A DNA stretch of 64,000 nt from Promineifilum sp. (GCA_020634335.1 JACKBY010000010.1:1-64000); one strand, 5' to 3'. Shown: positions 8,160-16,930, numbered from the stretch's first letter. A program made the numbers and translations. Notes: generated by a model from the sequence alone, not told the origin.

Positions 8160-9576
8160 CAGCTCTGTCTTCCAGTACGACGCCCAGTTCCTTCAGCCGG
8201 TTGCGGATGGTGTCGGCCGTGGCCCATTCCTTGTTGTCGCGAGCCTGCTTGCGCAGGTCGATAAGCAGCCGCACCAGCCCGTCCTCGCGCCCCGCGTCGC
8301 CGCCGCGGTCGGCGCTGTCGGGCACAATGCCCAATACGCCGCCGCCCAGCTCGCGAAAGAGGTCGTCAATGGCCGCCAACGTTCCCTGTGTCTGTGGGCC
8401 GCCCTCGTTGATGAGAGTGTTCACCGCGCGCGTCAGGTCCTGCAGCACGGCCAGCGCACCGGGAGCGTTGAAATCGTCGTTCATGCGCTCGATAAACTGC
8501 TCGCGCGTGGCGGCCAGCAGGGCCGTCGCCTCGGCGGTGGGCTCGCCCGGCGCGGCACGGCGCAGTTGATCGCGCACCAGCGTGACCGCGCCCCAGATGC
8601 GCTGCCAGCCCTTGTAGGCCGCCTCGACCGCCTCGTCAGAGATGTCGACGGGGTTGCTATACTGGCTGGACAAGATAAAAGTGCGAATCGCCTCCGGCCG
8701 CCAGCGGGCCAGCGCATCGCTGATGTTCAGCGTATTGCCCAGGCTCTTGCTCATCTTGATGCCGTCGAGGGTCAACGAGCCGGTCAGCATCCAGTAGCGG
8801 GCGAAGGTCGCACTGTGGGCAGCCTCGCTCTGGGCGATCTCGCATTCGTTGTGGGGGAAGATATTATCGATGCCGCCGCCGTGGATGTCGAACGTCTCGC
8901 CCAGATACTTGGCGGCCATGGCCGAGCATTCGATGTGCCAGCCGGGAAAGCCCTCACCCCAGGGGCTGGACCAGCGCAGGATATGCTCCGGTTCAGCCTT
9001 CTTCCACAGGGCGAAGTCGGCCGGGTGGCGCTTGTCCTCGCGCACGACGACCCGCGCCCCTTCTTCCAGGTCCTCCACGATGCGGCCGCTCAGCTTGCCG
9101 TATTCGGGAAACGAGGCGACGCTGAAGTAGACCGAGCCGTCGTTCACGTAGGCATGTTCTTCTTCGATCAAGCGCTCGATCATGGCGATCTGTTCGGGGA
9201 CGTGGGCGCTGGCGCGGGGGCTGATGTCGGGGCGCTGCACGCCCAGGGCATCCATGTCGGCGAAGTAGGCGCGCGCGTACGTCTCGACCACCTGCATGGG
9301 CAAGGCCGAAGCCTGGCGCGCTTTCTTCAGAATACGATCCTCACCCGTGTCCAGCATGTGGCCGACGTCGGTGATGTTCTGCACATAGAGCACATCGTAG
9401 CCCAGAAAGCGCAGATAGCGCACAACCACGTCGAAGCTGACGTAGGTTTTGGCGTGGCCGATGTGGGAATAGTCATAGACGGTGGGGCCGCAGACATAGA
9501 TGTTGACCTTCCCCGGCGTCAGGGGCACGAATTCTTCTTTTTGTCGCGAAAGGACGTTGTAAATCCTGAGTGACAT
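8134..9576 (-). CDS. cysS: cysteinyl-tRNA synthetase
   Basis: 480 residues, typical for CysRS. The class I signatures are SHIGHAKTYVSFD (HIGH region, residues about 36-48) and GIKMSKSLGNTLNI (KMSKS). Zinc ligands include C28 in YVCGPTVYD and the HIECSAM and HNECEIAQSEA segments. The DALR anticodon-binding end is present (FIERMNDDFNAPGALAVLQDL). Start at ATG 9574-9576. The 114-base gap to the next gene upstream is filled by an inverted repeat array. Confidence 0.97.
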   Translation of the reverse strand: MSLRIYNVLSRQKEEFVPLTPGKVNIYVCGPTVYDYSHIGHAKTYVSFDVVVRYLRFLGYDVLYVQNITDVGHMLDTGEDRILKKARQASALPMQVVETYARAYFADMDALGVQRPDISPRASAHVPEQIAMIERLIEEEHAYVNDGSVYFSVASFPEYGKLSGRIVEDLEEGARVVVREDKRHPADFALWKKAEPEHILRWSSPWGEGFPGWHIECSAMAAKYLGETFDIHGGGIDNIFPHNECEIAQSEAAHSATFARYWMLTGSLTLDGIKMSKSLGNTLNISDALARWRPEAIRTFILSSQYSNPVDISDEAVEAAYKGWQRIWGAVTLVRDQLRRAAPGEPTAEATALLAATREQFIERMNDDFNAPGALAVLQDLTRAVNTLINEGGPQTQGTLAAIDDLFRELGGGVLGIVPDSADRGGDAGREDGLVRLLIDLRKQARDNKEWATADTIRNRLKELGVVLEDRADGTIWKLG

Positions 9577-9585
9577 ACTTAACTC

Positions 9586-9689
9586 CGAGATACGAGATTA
9601 GAGATACGAGATTTGAGATACGAGATATGGGATACGAGTTGGAAGCGCGCTCTTCACTTGTATCTCGTATTTCGTATCTCGTATCTCGA
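9586..9689. repeat. inverted array of GAGATACGA units
   Basis: Bases 9586-9638 hold about five imperfect direct copies of a CGAGATACGAGAT unit; bases 9657-9688 hold copies of the complement (TATCTCGTAT). The two halves could form a long hairpin around an 18-base centre. The element fills the whole gap between the end of the PIN-TRAM gene and the start of cysS. Confidence 0.85.
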
Positions 9690-9690
9690 A

Positions 9691-10770
9691 TTATAGTTTG
9701 GCAAAGATCATTCGCCCGGCGGCCGTCTGCAACACCTTGGTCACGATGACATTCTCCGTGCGGTTCAGCACCCGCTGCCCGTCTTCGACGACGACCATCG
9801 TGCCGTCATCGAGATAGCCCACACCCTGACCATACTCCTTGCCTTCCTGGATGATCGTCACCCGCAGTTCTTCGCCCGGCAAGAGCGAAGCCTTGACGGC
9901 GTTAGCCAGATCATTGATGTTAAGGACAGTGATGCCCTGCAACTCGGCGACCTTATTGAGATTATAGTCGTTGGTCATGATCGGACAGCCCAGCCGGCGG
10001 GCCAATACCACGAGCTTGCTGTCGGCGTCGCGCGTCTGGGGGGCGTCCATGTCGGTGATGCGCACCGGCACGGGCGACTCGTTTTGCAACATGCTCAGGA
10101 TGTCCAGCCCCCGGCGGCCGCGATTGCGACGCAAGCTGTCGGCGCTGTCGGCGATGTGCTGCAACTCCCGGAGCACGAAGTTGGGCACCAGCAGCGTGTG
10201 GCGGATGAAGCCGGTGCGGCCGATGTCGAGGATGCGGCCGTCAATGATGACGCTCGTGTCCAGCAAGATGACGTGGGTATCCTCGCCTTCCTCGATCACG
10301 GCCACCGGCGCAACCTTGTGCTCGGCGCGCGGCAGGCGGATGTTGCCGGCGAACTCGCGCAGGTCGCGGTAGCGATTCATCATCAACACCGCCCCCAGAT
10401 AGCAGAACCCCAGCGCCGTCGCCAGCGGCAAGATTTCCTTAAACGGCGACGGCAGTTGCGATAGGGGAATGGCGAAAAGGGCGGCGGCGATGAGGCCCAG
10501 GAAAACGCCCAGCAGCAAAGCCACCAGGCGCTCCAGCGGCATGGCCGACAAGGCCTGCCGGATATAGTTGATTGGCCGGACAGTCAGATAGGGGGTAAAC
10601 AAAAAGCCCAATACCGCCCCCAGCACCCCGCCGCCGACACCGAAGGCGATGCCATAGCGCAATGGATCGAGATTGAGCATGTTCGCCAACTGGACGCCCA
10701 CGATAGCCAGCGTCGTCGCCAGCACAACCGCTCCAATGAGTCTTGAGATGAATTCAATACGTGATCCCAT
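9691..10770 (-). CDS. PIN-TRAM domain membrane protein (YacL-like)
   Basis: 359 residues. Four hydrophobic spans lie at roughly 8-30, 38-60, 82-104 and 118-136. A PIN nuclease-fold domain follows from about 165: VILLDTSVIIDGRILDI with the first acidic residues, RRGLDIL, and DADSKLVVLARRLGCPIMTND with later acidic positions. The final 75 residues are a TRAM RNA-binding domain (PGEELRVTIIQEGKEYGQGVGYLDDGTMVVVEDG). This architecture is that of Bacillus YacL, widespread and still without a firm substrate; a membrane-tethered RNase is inferred. It is preceded by a structured leader with a terminator. Confidence 0.93.
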   Translation of the reverse strand: MGSRIEFISRLIGAVVLATTLAIVGVQLANMLNLDPLRYGIAFGVGGGVLGAVLGFLFTPYLTVRPINYIRQALSAMPLERLVALLLGVFLGLIAAALFAIPLSQLPSPFKEILPLATALGFCYLGAVLMMNRYRDLREFAGNIRLPRAEHKVAPVAVIEEGEDTHVILLDTSVIIDGRILDIGRTGFIRHTLLVPNFVLRELQHIADSADSLRRNRGRRGLDILSMLQNESPVPVRITDMDAPQTRDADSKLVVLARRLGCPIMTNDYNLNKVAELQGITVLNINDLANAVKASLLPGEELRVTIIQEGKEYGQGVGYLDDGTMVVVEDGQRVLNRTENVIVTKVLQTAAGRMIFAKL

Positions 10771-10855
10771 GATGAAGCAATTACTCCCGAATAAATAATG
10801 AATAATGAATCGATAAAATTAATTGTTAACGGCGGGAGCGACGAACTTCCCTGAT

Positions 10856-10891
10856 AAAACAAAAAAGGTGAATGCATGTCATGCATCCACC
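10856..10891 (-). terminator. strong rho-independent terminator
   Basis: The stem GGTGAATGC...GCATCCACC (10867-10891) read on the minus strand is followed by TTTTTTGTTTT (10866-10856). It lies 365 bases past the stop of the HerA-like gene and 86 bases before the PIN-TRAM start, so it can end the HerA operon or act as a conditional terminator in the PIN-TRAM leader. Confidence 0.85.
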
Positions 10892-10967
10892 ATTCACAAT
10901 CGATCGGGTTGCTGCGCCCCGTGGCACGCTCTCATCAGGTCCCTTTGTCGGCAAATCCCGTGATGGT
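10889..10967 (-). ncRNA. candidate structured leader RNA (riboswitch-like), identity unknown
   Basis: On the minus strand ACCATCAC (10967-10960) can pair with GTGAATGGT (10897-10889). Inside this, CGGG (10961-10958) can pair with CCCG near 10905, enclosing GGGACCTGATGAGAG and GCAGCAACCC. The last three bases of the closing stem are also the first bases of the terminator stem, so the two are partly exclusive, as in transcriptional riboswitches. Some strings recall SAM-I (GGGAC, GATGA, GCAACC), but the layout does not match that class. Structure was judged by eye. Confidence 0.35.
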
Positions 10968-11259
10968 TAACGCATGGCCCAAAGCGGCCGGTAGGCCATG
11001 CTACAGACTACAGACGGCAGAGAAACCAAATCAACGAGAGTAATCAAATGAATCAAAATAAATAAGACCTATCGAGCAGATCGATGAATGAAGGATAATG
11101 GGCAAATAGTAGCATAGCAGCGGGCAATGGGCAACTAGAGAAGGCCGCCCACGTAGCAACCGTACGGGCGGGACAGGGCGGCCGAACGGCTCCCCTCTTG
11201 CAGACCGGTGTGGTGCCCGCCCTGTCTCGTCTCCCCTCTGCTCAATGTCTAAAGGCCGC

Positions 11260-13011
11260 CTAGAACAGATCGCGGTTGGCTTCTTCCCGCGTATAGCGCT
11301 TCTCGGGGGCAGCGGCGGTCGCCCGCCCCCGCATCTCGTCATAGAACCGCTTGTCATAGCGCCGCGAGCGAACGGGAATGGGCATCTTGACACCCCAGCC
11401 CAACAGCAGTACCTCTTCCTTTTCCTGCAAGCGGGCCAGCATCCCGCGCAATTGGTCGCGGCCGGCCAACCCACTGAGCACAGCACGGATATCGTCCTCG
11501 TCCCCCAACCAGCCGGTGACCCGCGTGCCGAGCTGCGACATCACTTCGTCGTCGATGCCCGACGGCCGCTGGTCGACGATGAGCAGCGTAACGTTGTACT
11601 TGCGCAATTCGCGGGCTATCGTCCCAAAGGCCGTCTGGCGCGAGAGGCCAGGGCTGAGCAGCTTGTGGGCCTCCTCCACGACGATGACCAGTGGTCGCGG
11701 TGCCGCGCCGCCGGCGCCGCTCTTGTAGGTCTCGGTCGCCTTCACCCACTTGTCGCGGATGCGCCGCGTCAGGATGTTGGACACCAACAGGTAATCCTCT
11801 TCGGCCTCGAAGCGGCCGAAGCTGAGGATGACGTGGCGGCCGTTCTCCAGCCGATTAACGATCTCCGCCACGGCATCTACCGGGGGTTTTTCCACGATGT
11901 AAGGCTTGTCATAGATCGGTTTCAGGCGGCGATAAAGCCCCTTGGCGGCCTCGTCGTTGACGTTGGCCTGCCGCGCCCAGAAGGCAACGGAGTGCGGCGC
12001 GGGGCGCTTCTTCCCGTCCTCATCGAATTCCTCGGCCGTAGGATCCATCGCCATGAACTTGCCGAACCATTGATTGCCGAATGATCGCTCCAGCGCGTTG
12101 AGCGTCACGGCACTGGTTTCCGTCAGGCTCAGCTTCTCGCCGATGAGCAGGATGTCCTGAATCGTGAATTCCTCGGCCGCCAGCACCACGTCGAAGTCGG
12201 GGCGATTGCTGCCGGCCATCGAGCCTGGGCCCAACGCGCCCACTTCCACTTTCGTGCGGAACAGGCTCTTCAACCCGTCGACGCGCGTGCCGCGGTCGGA
12301 GTCCTTGTCGTCGAAGCCATACTCGTTGTGCATATCGAACACCAGCGCTGCGGCCACGTCGGTTTTCATCAACCCGGCCAGCACCATGCGCGTCAGAAAG
12401 CTCTTGCCTGTGCCCGTCGCCCCGAAGATGCCGCTGCTGCGCTTGACGAAGCGCTCCAGATCAAGGCAAACCGGATAGCCCTGCTCGATCGTATGGCCGA
12501 TGACGAAGTTGGTCCCGCCTTCTTCGCCGAAGATGGCGGCCACGTCGGCCGCGTCGGCCGGGCGCACCGGCGTGTGGTGGGCCGGCACGGTCTTCACCGG
12601 CTTGGGCCCGGGGTTCTCCTCGCCCGCCTCCACCCGCGCCTCCCATTCGACCCGCTCCGGGTCCAGCAGATCCGGCCCCAGATCAACCAGCAATGTCGAG
12701 TACATCTCCAGCGTGGTATAGAGCGTCTTGCCGTAGAGCGCATCACGAATGGCAGCGGGCAGACGGTCAGACTTCTCATCGGCGAAACGGGGGTCGGTGG
12801 CGCCAAGTTGCAGGTCGGTCACCAGGCCATAGTAGCGATAGCGCGGCGTCTCGCACACGACAAAGCCGCCTTCCTGCACGGTATCGGCCGGCACAGTCAG
12901 GCGCACGCGCAGGCCGCTTTTCAGCCCCCCGCCAACGACGTAGCCCAGTGGGCCGCCGGCCGAGCCACTGGCGCTGGGCCGATCGGTGGTCTGTGACGGC
13001 AAATCAAACAT
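11260..13011 (-). CDS. herA: HerA-like hexameric DNA translocase/helicase
   Basis: 583 residues from ATG 13009-13011, with GGGAGG 6 bases upstream; its A overlaps the TGA of the preceding gene (TGATG). Residues 22-62 look like the HAS barrel (GYVVGGGLKSGLRVRLTVP). The RecA-like core has Walker A GIFGATGTGKSFLTR, FDMHNEYGFD, Walker B PLVIVVEEAHKLL, and the sensor/arginine-finger region LRKYNVTLLIVDQRPSGI. HerA hexamers pump DNA and partner with NurA nuclease in DNA-end resection; the NurA gene is two genes upstream in this operon. The final residues REEANRDLF are family-typical in spirit but not diagnostic. Confidence 0.88.
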   Translation of the reverse strand: MFDLPSQTTDRPSASGSAGGPLGYVVGGGLKSGLRVRLTVPADTVQEGGFVVCETPRYRYYGLVTDLQLGATDPRFADEKSDRLPAAIRDALYGKTLYTTLEMYSTLLVDLGPDLLDPERVEWEARVEAGEENPGPKPVKTVPAHHTPVRPADAADVAAIFGEEGGTNFVIGHTIEQGYPVCLDLERFVKRSSGIFGATGTGKSFLTRMVLAGLMKTDVAAALVFDMHNEYGFDDKDSDRGTRVDGLKSLFRTKVEVGALGPGSMAGSNRPDFDVVLAAEEFTIQDILLIGEKLSLTETSAVTLNALERSFGNQWFGKFMAMDPTAEEFDEDGKKRPAPHSVAFWARQANVNDEAAKGLYRRLKPIYDKPYIVEKPPVDAVAEIVNRLENGRHVILSFGRFEAEEDYLLVSNILTRRIRDKWVKATETYKSGAGGAAPRPLVIVVEEAHKLLSPGLSRQTAFGTIARELRKYNVTLLIVDQRPSGIDDEVMSQLGTRVTGWLGDEDDIRAVLSGLAGRDQLRGMLARLQEKEEVLLLGWGVKMPIPVRSRRYDKRFYDEMRGRATAAAPEKRYTREEANRDLF

Positions 13012-13676
13012 CAAAAGCCTCCCACGGCGGCCACATCGGCCAGGCCGGGCAGCGCCTCGCCCAGCGCTTCGAGCACGGGGACGAGCGTATCATAATCGCT
13101 ACGCAGCAGTTCGATGACTTCATTGATGACGGTTGCCGCCCAGTCGACATCGTGGCCGCGCAACTGGAAGACGTCCTGCACGTGGGCGACGAGGAGCTGA
13201 TCGACCGGCACACCCCCGTCGGCGGCGCGCAGGATGAGCCGCAGATAGCCGAGGTGGTCGGTGAAGCGAACCAGTTCGGGTATGTCGTGGCACAGGTGCA
13301 CAGGGTCCAGATTGAGCGGCGGCCGTGGCGGCAGACCGTGGTAAAAGCGGCCGTTGAGGCAGTAGCCCACGCACAGCACGCTCATCTCGATGGGCAGCAG
13401 CCTGTTCTGGCGCTGGTCGTTGATGACCTCCTCGCGCGGGCTCTCGGCCAGGATCAGCCGCCGGACGAGCGGATCGTCGGCAACATTCATATCGTAGATA
13501 AGGCCAAAGATGGCCTCCCGCTCGTCCACCGGCTGGGCCTTGACCAGACAGCCAAACGACGGCCCGGAAAGTTGTTGCACTTGGCAGCCGATGATGAAGC
13601 CGGCCGTTCCCGCCCGCAGCACGCGGCCGACAGGCGCTTCCGCCATCGGCCACCCTATCCCTATATCCGACATCAT
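13011..13676 (-). CDS. unknown protein in the HerA-NurA operon, possibly HAS-barrel-like
   Basis: 221 residues from ATG 13674-13676 (a second ATG follows), with GGAGAAGG 1-5 bases upstream. I do not recognise a named family. The N-terminal half alternates short strands and glycines (VGRVLRAGTAGFIIGCQVQ, SFGCLVKAQPVDEREAIFGLIYDM), recalling the HAS barrel that HerA uses to bind NurA. The C-terminal half is helical (VDWAATVINEVIELLRSDYDTLVPVLEALGEALPG). Its position between nurA and herA, with a one-base overlap to herA, suggests a subunit or adaptor of the complex. That role is inference. Confidence 0.75.
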   Translation of the reverse strand: MMSDIGIGWPMAEAPVGRVLRAGTAGFIIGCQVQQLSGPSFGCLVKAQPVDEREAIFGLIYDMNVADDPLVRRLILAESPREEVINDQRQNRLLPIEMSVLCVGYCLNGRFYHGLPPRPPLNLDPVHLCHDIPELVRFTDHLGYLRLILRAADGGVPVDQLLVAHVQDVFQLRGHDVDWAATVINEVIELLRSDYDTLVPVLEALGEALPGLADVAAVGGF

Positions 13677-13738
13677 ACCTTCTCCAAAAAACTTAACACA
13701 GACGTGGACAAGAAAAGGAGGGTTATCCTGGCCCCGGA

Positions 13739-14995
13739 TTAAACACCCATCTTGTATGGCGTGCGGCCGCCGCGCGCGCTCTCCTTGCCGCTTTGTTTGG
13801 CCGTCTGGCTGCCGCTCACGCCGGCACGCTGCATCGCCAGATCGATCATCACGTTGAGATTCACCTCGTCGTCGCGCCCCACGACAGCCAGCTCGTCGGC
13901 CCGCGCCAGGGCGTAGGGGTAGCGGCCGAAGATGCGGCACTGATCGTAGATAAGCGCGTGCACATCGGCCACGGCCGCCGGGTCCTCGGCCACCCAGCGC
14001 GGGATGTCCACCCGCGCCACGGCTCGCGCCTCACCGTTGGGGTCCAGCTTGTCTTCCACAAACAGGTTGCTGGCCCCGGCGTTCAGGTAGAAAAAGCATA
14101 CCTCGATGTGGGGCGACTCCTCGGCGAAGCGGCGATTGGCGGGCGAGATGTCGACAAAGACGGGGCTGCGCTGCCCGGGGCCTAGCAAAGTGGCGTAGAG
14201 GCCGGCGTCGGTCAGTTCATTGCCCTGCGGCCGCTTGCCCAATGACTTCCAGTCCACCTCCGGCTCGTCCAGCAGCGTCTGGAGCATGGTCACCACCGAG
14301 CGCTTGCCGGGGCGGTCGATGTAGCCGGCCAGCAGCGCGCCCGTCTCATAGATATGGCGCATGGCCCGCGTCCAGTCGGCGACAACCTTGTCCGCGCTGC
14401 CCCGCTCGCCCAGCATCGGCCAGTAGAGCAGCCGCTGGTCGAGCAGCGTGAGCACGCGGCCGGACGCGCCGCGATAGGCCGTCGACAGATTGGCCAGGGT
14501 CTCGATCTCGGCCCGGTCGCGGGCAATCGTTACCTGACTTTTGTCGAAGCCGGGTTCGTCCTCGGTCAGATCATCCTCGATCTGGGGGTAGAAGATTTCA
14601 GGAAACGTCTGAATGTGCGGCGCGCGACCCTGGCCGTGATGGTAGACGATGACACCGATGTTGATCAGATAATAGAGAAACGCGGCATGACGGTCGGGCA
14701 TGATCTGCGAACCGTCCCCGGCGATGATGGTGGCCTGCGGCGGCGGCGGGCCGGGTGAGATGGGTGTGTCGAGCGGCTCGCGCTCGGACAGGGGCGCAGC
14801 GGCGCGGAAATATTTAGGGTCCGATGCTGTCTCAGCCGCCGCCAGCCCAGCGCGGATGCCGGCCCAGTCCGTCGCCCGTTCAGCCAATAATTTGCGCAAC
14901 TGGTCGGCGCGGCGCAGTTGCGATTGGCGCAGCGCCGCGGCGGCCGTCGCCATTCGCTGCAGCTCCGGGGCCAGACGGTCAAGTTCCAGGGTCAT
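13739..14995 (-). CDS. nurA: NurA-domain 5'-3' nuclease
   Basis: 418 residues. A helical N-terminus rich in Leu/Arg precedes the NurA domain. IIAGDGSQIMPDRH (about residue 90) carries the first catalytic aspartate in the usual DGS context. LLAGYIDRPGKRSVVTML and RSPVFVDISPANRRF carry later acidic residues, and VARVDIPRWVAED is the conserved late motif. NurA forms dimers that work with HerA to resect DNA ends. First gene of a three-gene minus-strand operon (nurA, unknown, herA); gaps are 62 bases and a one-base overlap. The C-terminus ends in a basic tail. Confidence 0.85.
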   Translation of the reverse strand: MTLELDRLAPELQRMATAAAALRQSQLRRADQLRKLLAERATDWAGIRAGLAAAETASDPKYFRAAAPLSEREPLDTPISPGPPPPQATIIAGDGSQIMPDRHAAFLYYLINIGVIVYHHGQGRAPHIQTFPEIFYPQIEDDLTEDEPGFDKSQVTIARDRAEIETLANLSTAYRGASGRVLTLLDQRLLYWPMLGERGSADKVVADWTRAMRHIYETGALLAGYIDRPGKRSVVTMLQTLLDEPEVDWKSLGKRPQGNELTDAGLYATLLGPGQRSPVFVDISPANRRFAEESPHIEVCFFYLNAGASNLFVEDKLDPNGEARAVARVDIPRWVAEDPAAVADVHALIYDQCRIFGRYPYALARADELAVVGRDDEVNLNVMIDLAMQRAGVSGSQTAKQSGKESARGGRTPYKMGV

Positions 14996-15078
14996 GGCGC
15001 GCTAGTGTAGCACGCATGAGCTAGGGAGTCTAGAAATCGGGAAGGCAGAACAGGTCTTTCAGTAATTTATCGCTCTCC

Positions 15079-15149
15079 GTAGCGCCGGTGTCTTAACCGG
15101 CTCCGCGGCCCAGCCCCTTCTCGGCCGCCGGATAAGAATCCGGCGCTAC
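15079..15149. repeat. palindromic repeat, GTAGCGCCGG family, copy 1
   Basis: It begins GTAGCGCCGGTGTCTTAACC and ends with the inverted GGATAAGAATCCGGCGCTAC. Related copies are at 21358-21428, 26708-26796 and 52686-52740. In this copy the terminal GTAGCGCC read on the minus strand supplies the TAG stop codon of metG (15146-15148). Confidence 0.9.
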
Positions 15150-16930
15150 AGCGGGCGAGACAGCGCCGCCAGCTCCTGCTCGGCCAGCTCCGGTTCCAGT
15201 TTCTTGAAGAGCGTCCGCGGCGGCGGCAGTTGCCTCCCGGCCGGAATGCTCGCACGTTCCCAGCGACCGGCCGCCCCACCCGCGTCGTACGTCAGCGCCA
15301 TGTGGCTGTGTGTCGCCTCGTCATAGCGGCGCACGACCTGTTCGCCGAAGAGCGTCCCCGCCTCGCCCAGCATCTCGTGCAGGGCCTGGCTGGTGAACGG
15401 CAGCACCGGCGCCCACAGAACCTTCAAGCCGTTGATGGCTTGCAGGGCCACGTAAAGGGCGCGCCCCGCGGCGGCCGGATCGGTCTTGATGGTCGTCCAT
15501 GGGCTGGTCTCTTCCAAGTATTGGTTGACCAGCGTCGACAGCCGCAGGATTTCGCCCACGGCGGCGCGAAACTTGCAGCCGTCATAGAACTCGGCCACGG
15601 TGGCGAAACCCGCATCGAGGGTTGTCAGGAGCGCCTCGTCAGCTGCGGTCAGGTCGCCCGGCTCCGGCACGACGCCGTCGAAATAACGCCGGGTCATGTT
15701 GAGGACGCGATTGACCAGGTTGCCCCAGTTGGCGACCAGTTCGTTGTTGTTGCGCTCGATGAACCCGCTCCAACTCCAGTCGCTGTCGCGCGTCTCCGGC
15801 ATGTTGGTCGTCAGGTAGTAGCGCAGCGGGTCGGGGTCGTAGCGGTCGAGTGCCTCCAGCATCCACACCCCCCAGTGGCGGCTGCCACTGATTTTCCGGC
15901 CCTCCATGTTCATGAACTCGTTGGCGGGCACGTCGTAGGGCAGGTTCAGCCGGGCATCGGGGTGATCGCTATAGAGGCCGCGCGCGCCCAGCAGTTGAGC
16001 GGGCCAGAACACGGTGTGGAACGGAATGTTGTCCTTGCCGATGAAGTAGAACGTACGCGCGGCCGGCTTATACCACCACTCGCGCCAGGCATCGGGGTCG
16101 CCGCTGTTTTTGGCCCACTCAATGGTAGCCGACAGGTAGCCGATGACCGCCTCGAACCAGACGTAGAGCACCTTGTCGTCGTAGCCGTCTTCGACCGGCA
16201 CGGGGATGCCCCAGTCCATGTCGCGGGTAACGGCGCGGCCGATCAACCCCTGGTCGATGAAGTTCCGGGCGAAATTGATGACCTGCGGCCGCCAATACTC
16301 CTTGTCATCATGGATCCAGGCCGACAACGAATCCTCGGCGATAGCCGGCAGATCGAGGAAGAAATGCTCCGTGTCGCGCAACACCAGCGAAGTGTTGTCC
16401 CGTTTGCTGCGCGGGTTGATGAGCTGCGCGGCGCTCTCGAAGAGCGTGTTGCAGTTGTCGCACTGGTCGCCGCGCGCGCCGGTGTAGCCGCAGTTGGGGC
16501 AGGTGCCTTCCACGTAGCGGTCGGGCAGGAATGTGCCCGTTTCCGGCGAGTACATTTGCGGCGTCACCTTGCGATATAAATACCCGTTTTCCAGCAAACG
16601 GGTGAAGATATCCTGCGAAACCTGGAAGTGGTTCTCGGTGTGGGTGCTGGTGAACAGATCGTAGCTGATGCCCAGCCCGCGGAACAGCTCGAGGAAGCGG
16701 GCGTGGTAGTGCTCATAAACTTCCAGATTACTTTGGCCCACTTCTTCGGCCTTCACCGTCACCGGCGTGCCGTGGCTGTCAGACCCCGAAACCATCAGGA
16801 CGTGGTCGCCTCGCAGGCGGTGGTAGCGGGCGAAGATGTCGCCCGGCAGGTGAGAGCCGGTGACGTTGCCCTGGTGGATGTCGGAGTTGGCGTAGGGCCA
16901 GGCGATACAAACCAGCACGAACTCGGCCAT
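15146..16930 (-). CDS. metG: methionyl-tRNA synthetase
   Basis: 594 residues. AWPYANSDIHQGNVTGSHLPGD holds the HIGH-equivalent region (here DIHQGN), followed by GSDSHGTPV. The zinc knuckle is CPNCGYTGARGDQCDNCN, then the tRNA-editing/acceptor region and MEGRKISGSRHWGVW in place of KMSKS, the K[FI]SxS variant seen in archaeal-type MetRS. WSWSGFIERNNNELVANWGN opens the anticodon-binding domain. No C-terminal tRNA-binding EMAP domain is present. The stop codon falls inside the flanking palindromic repeat. The gene ends close to nurA and follows the acidic-tail gene by 3 bases, so the two are likely cotranscribed. Confidence 0.95.
   Translation of the reverse strand: MAEFVLVCIAWPYANSDIHQGNVTGSHLPGDIFARYHRLRGDHVLMVSGSDSHGTPVTVKAEEVGQSNLEVYEHYHARFLELFRGLGISYDLFTSTHTENHFQVSQDIFTRLLENGYLYRKVTPQMYSPETGTFLPDRYVEGTCPNCGYTGARGDQCDNCNTLFESAAQLINPRSKRDNTSLVLRDTEHFFLDLPAIAEDSLSAWIHDDKEYWRPQVINFARNFIDQGLIGRAVTRDMDWGIPVPVEDGYDDKVLYVWFEAVIGYLSATIEWAKNSGDPDAWREWWYKPAARTFYFIGKDNIPFHTVFWPAQLLGARGLYSDHPDARLNLPYDVPANEFMNMEGRKISGSRHWGVWMLEALDRYDPDPLRYYLTTNMPETRDSDWSWSGFIERNNNELVANWGNLVNRVLNMTRRYFDGVVPEPGDLTAADEALLTTLDAGFATVAEFYDGCKFRAAVGEILRLSTLVNQYLEETSPWTTIKTDPAAAGRALYVALQAINGLKVLWAPVLPFTSQALHEMLGEAGTLFGEQVVRRYDEATHSHMALTYDAGGAAGRWERASIPAGRQLPPPRTLFKKLEPELAEQELAALSRPL

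Larger units (their letters stand above)
10771..11259. other. long gap containing a leader RNA and an AT-rich stretch
   Basis: No protein gene is supported. Bases 10785-10830 are strongly AT-rich, just upstream of the PIN-TRAM gene. Bases 10856-10970 carry the terminator and structured element described separately. Bases 11030-11110 are again AT-rich; 11140-11250 contain GC-rich imperfect inverted repeats (GGGCGGGACAGGGCGG / GCCCGCCCTGTC). Confidence 0.5.

Noticed and set aside
9586..9689. CRISPR array
   Set aside because: Units are too short, contiguous without unique spacers, and half are inverted.
10889..10967. SAM-I riboswitch
   Set aside because: Some short strings match, but the order of stems and the missing kink-turn do not fit the class.
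15230..16579. 449-codon plus-strand open frame
   Set aside because: Antisense shadow of metG, despite its length.
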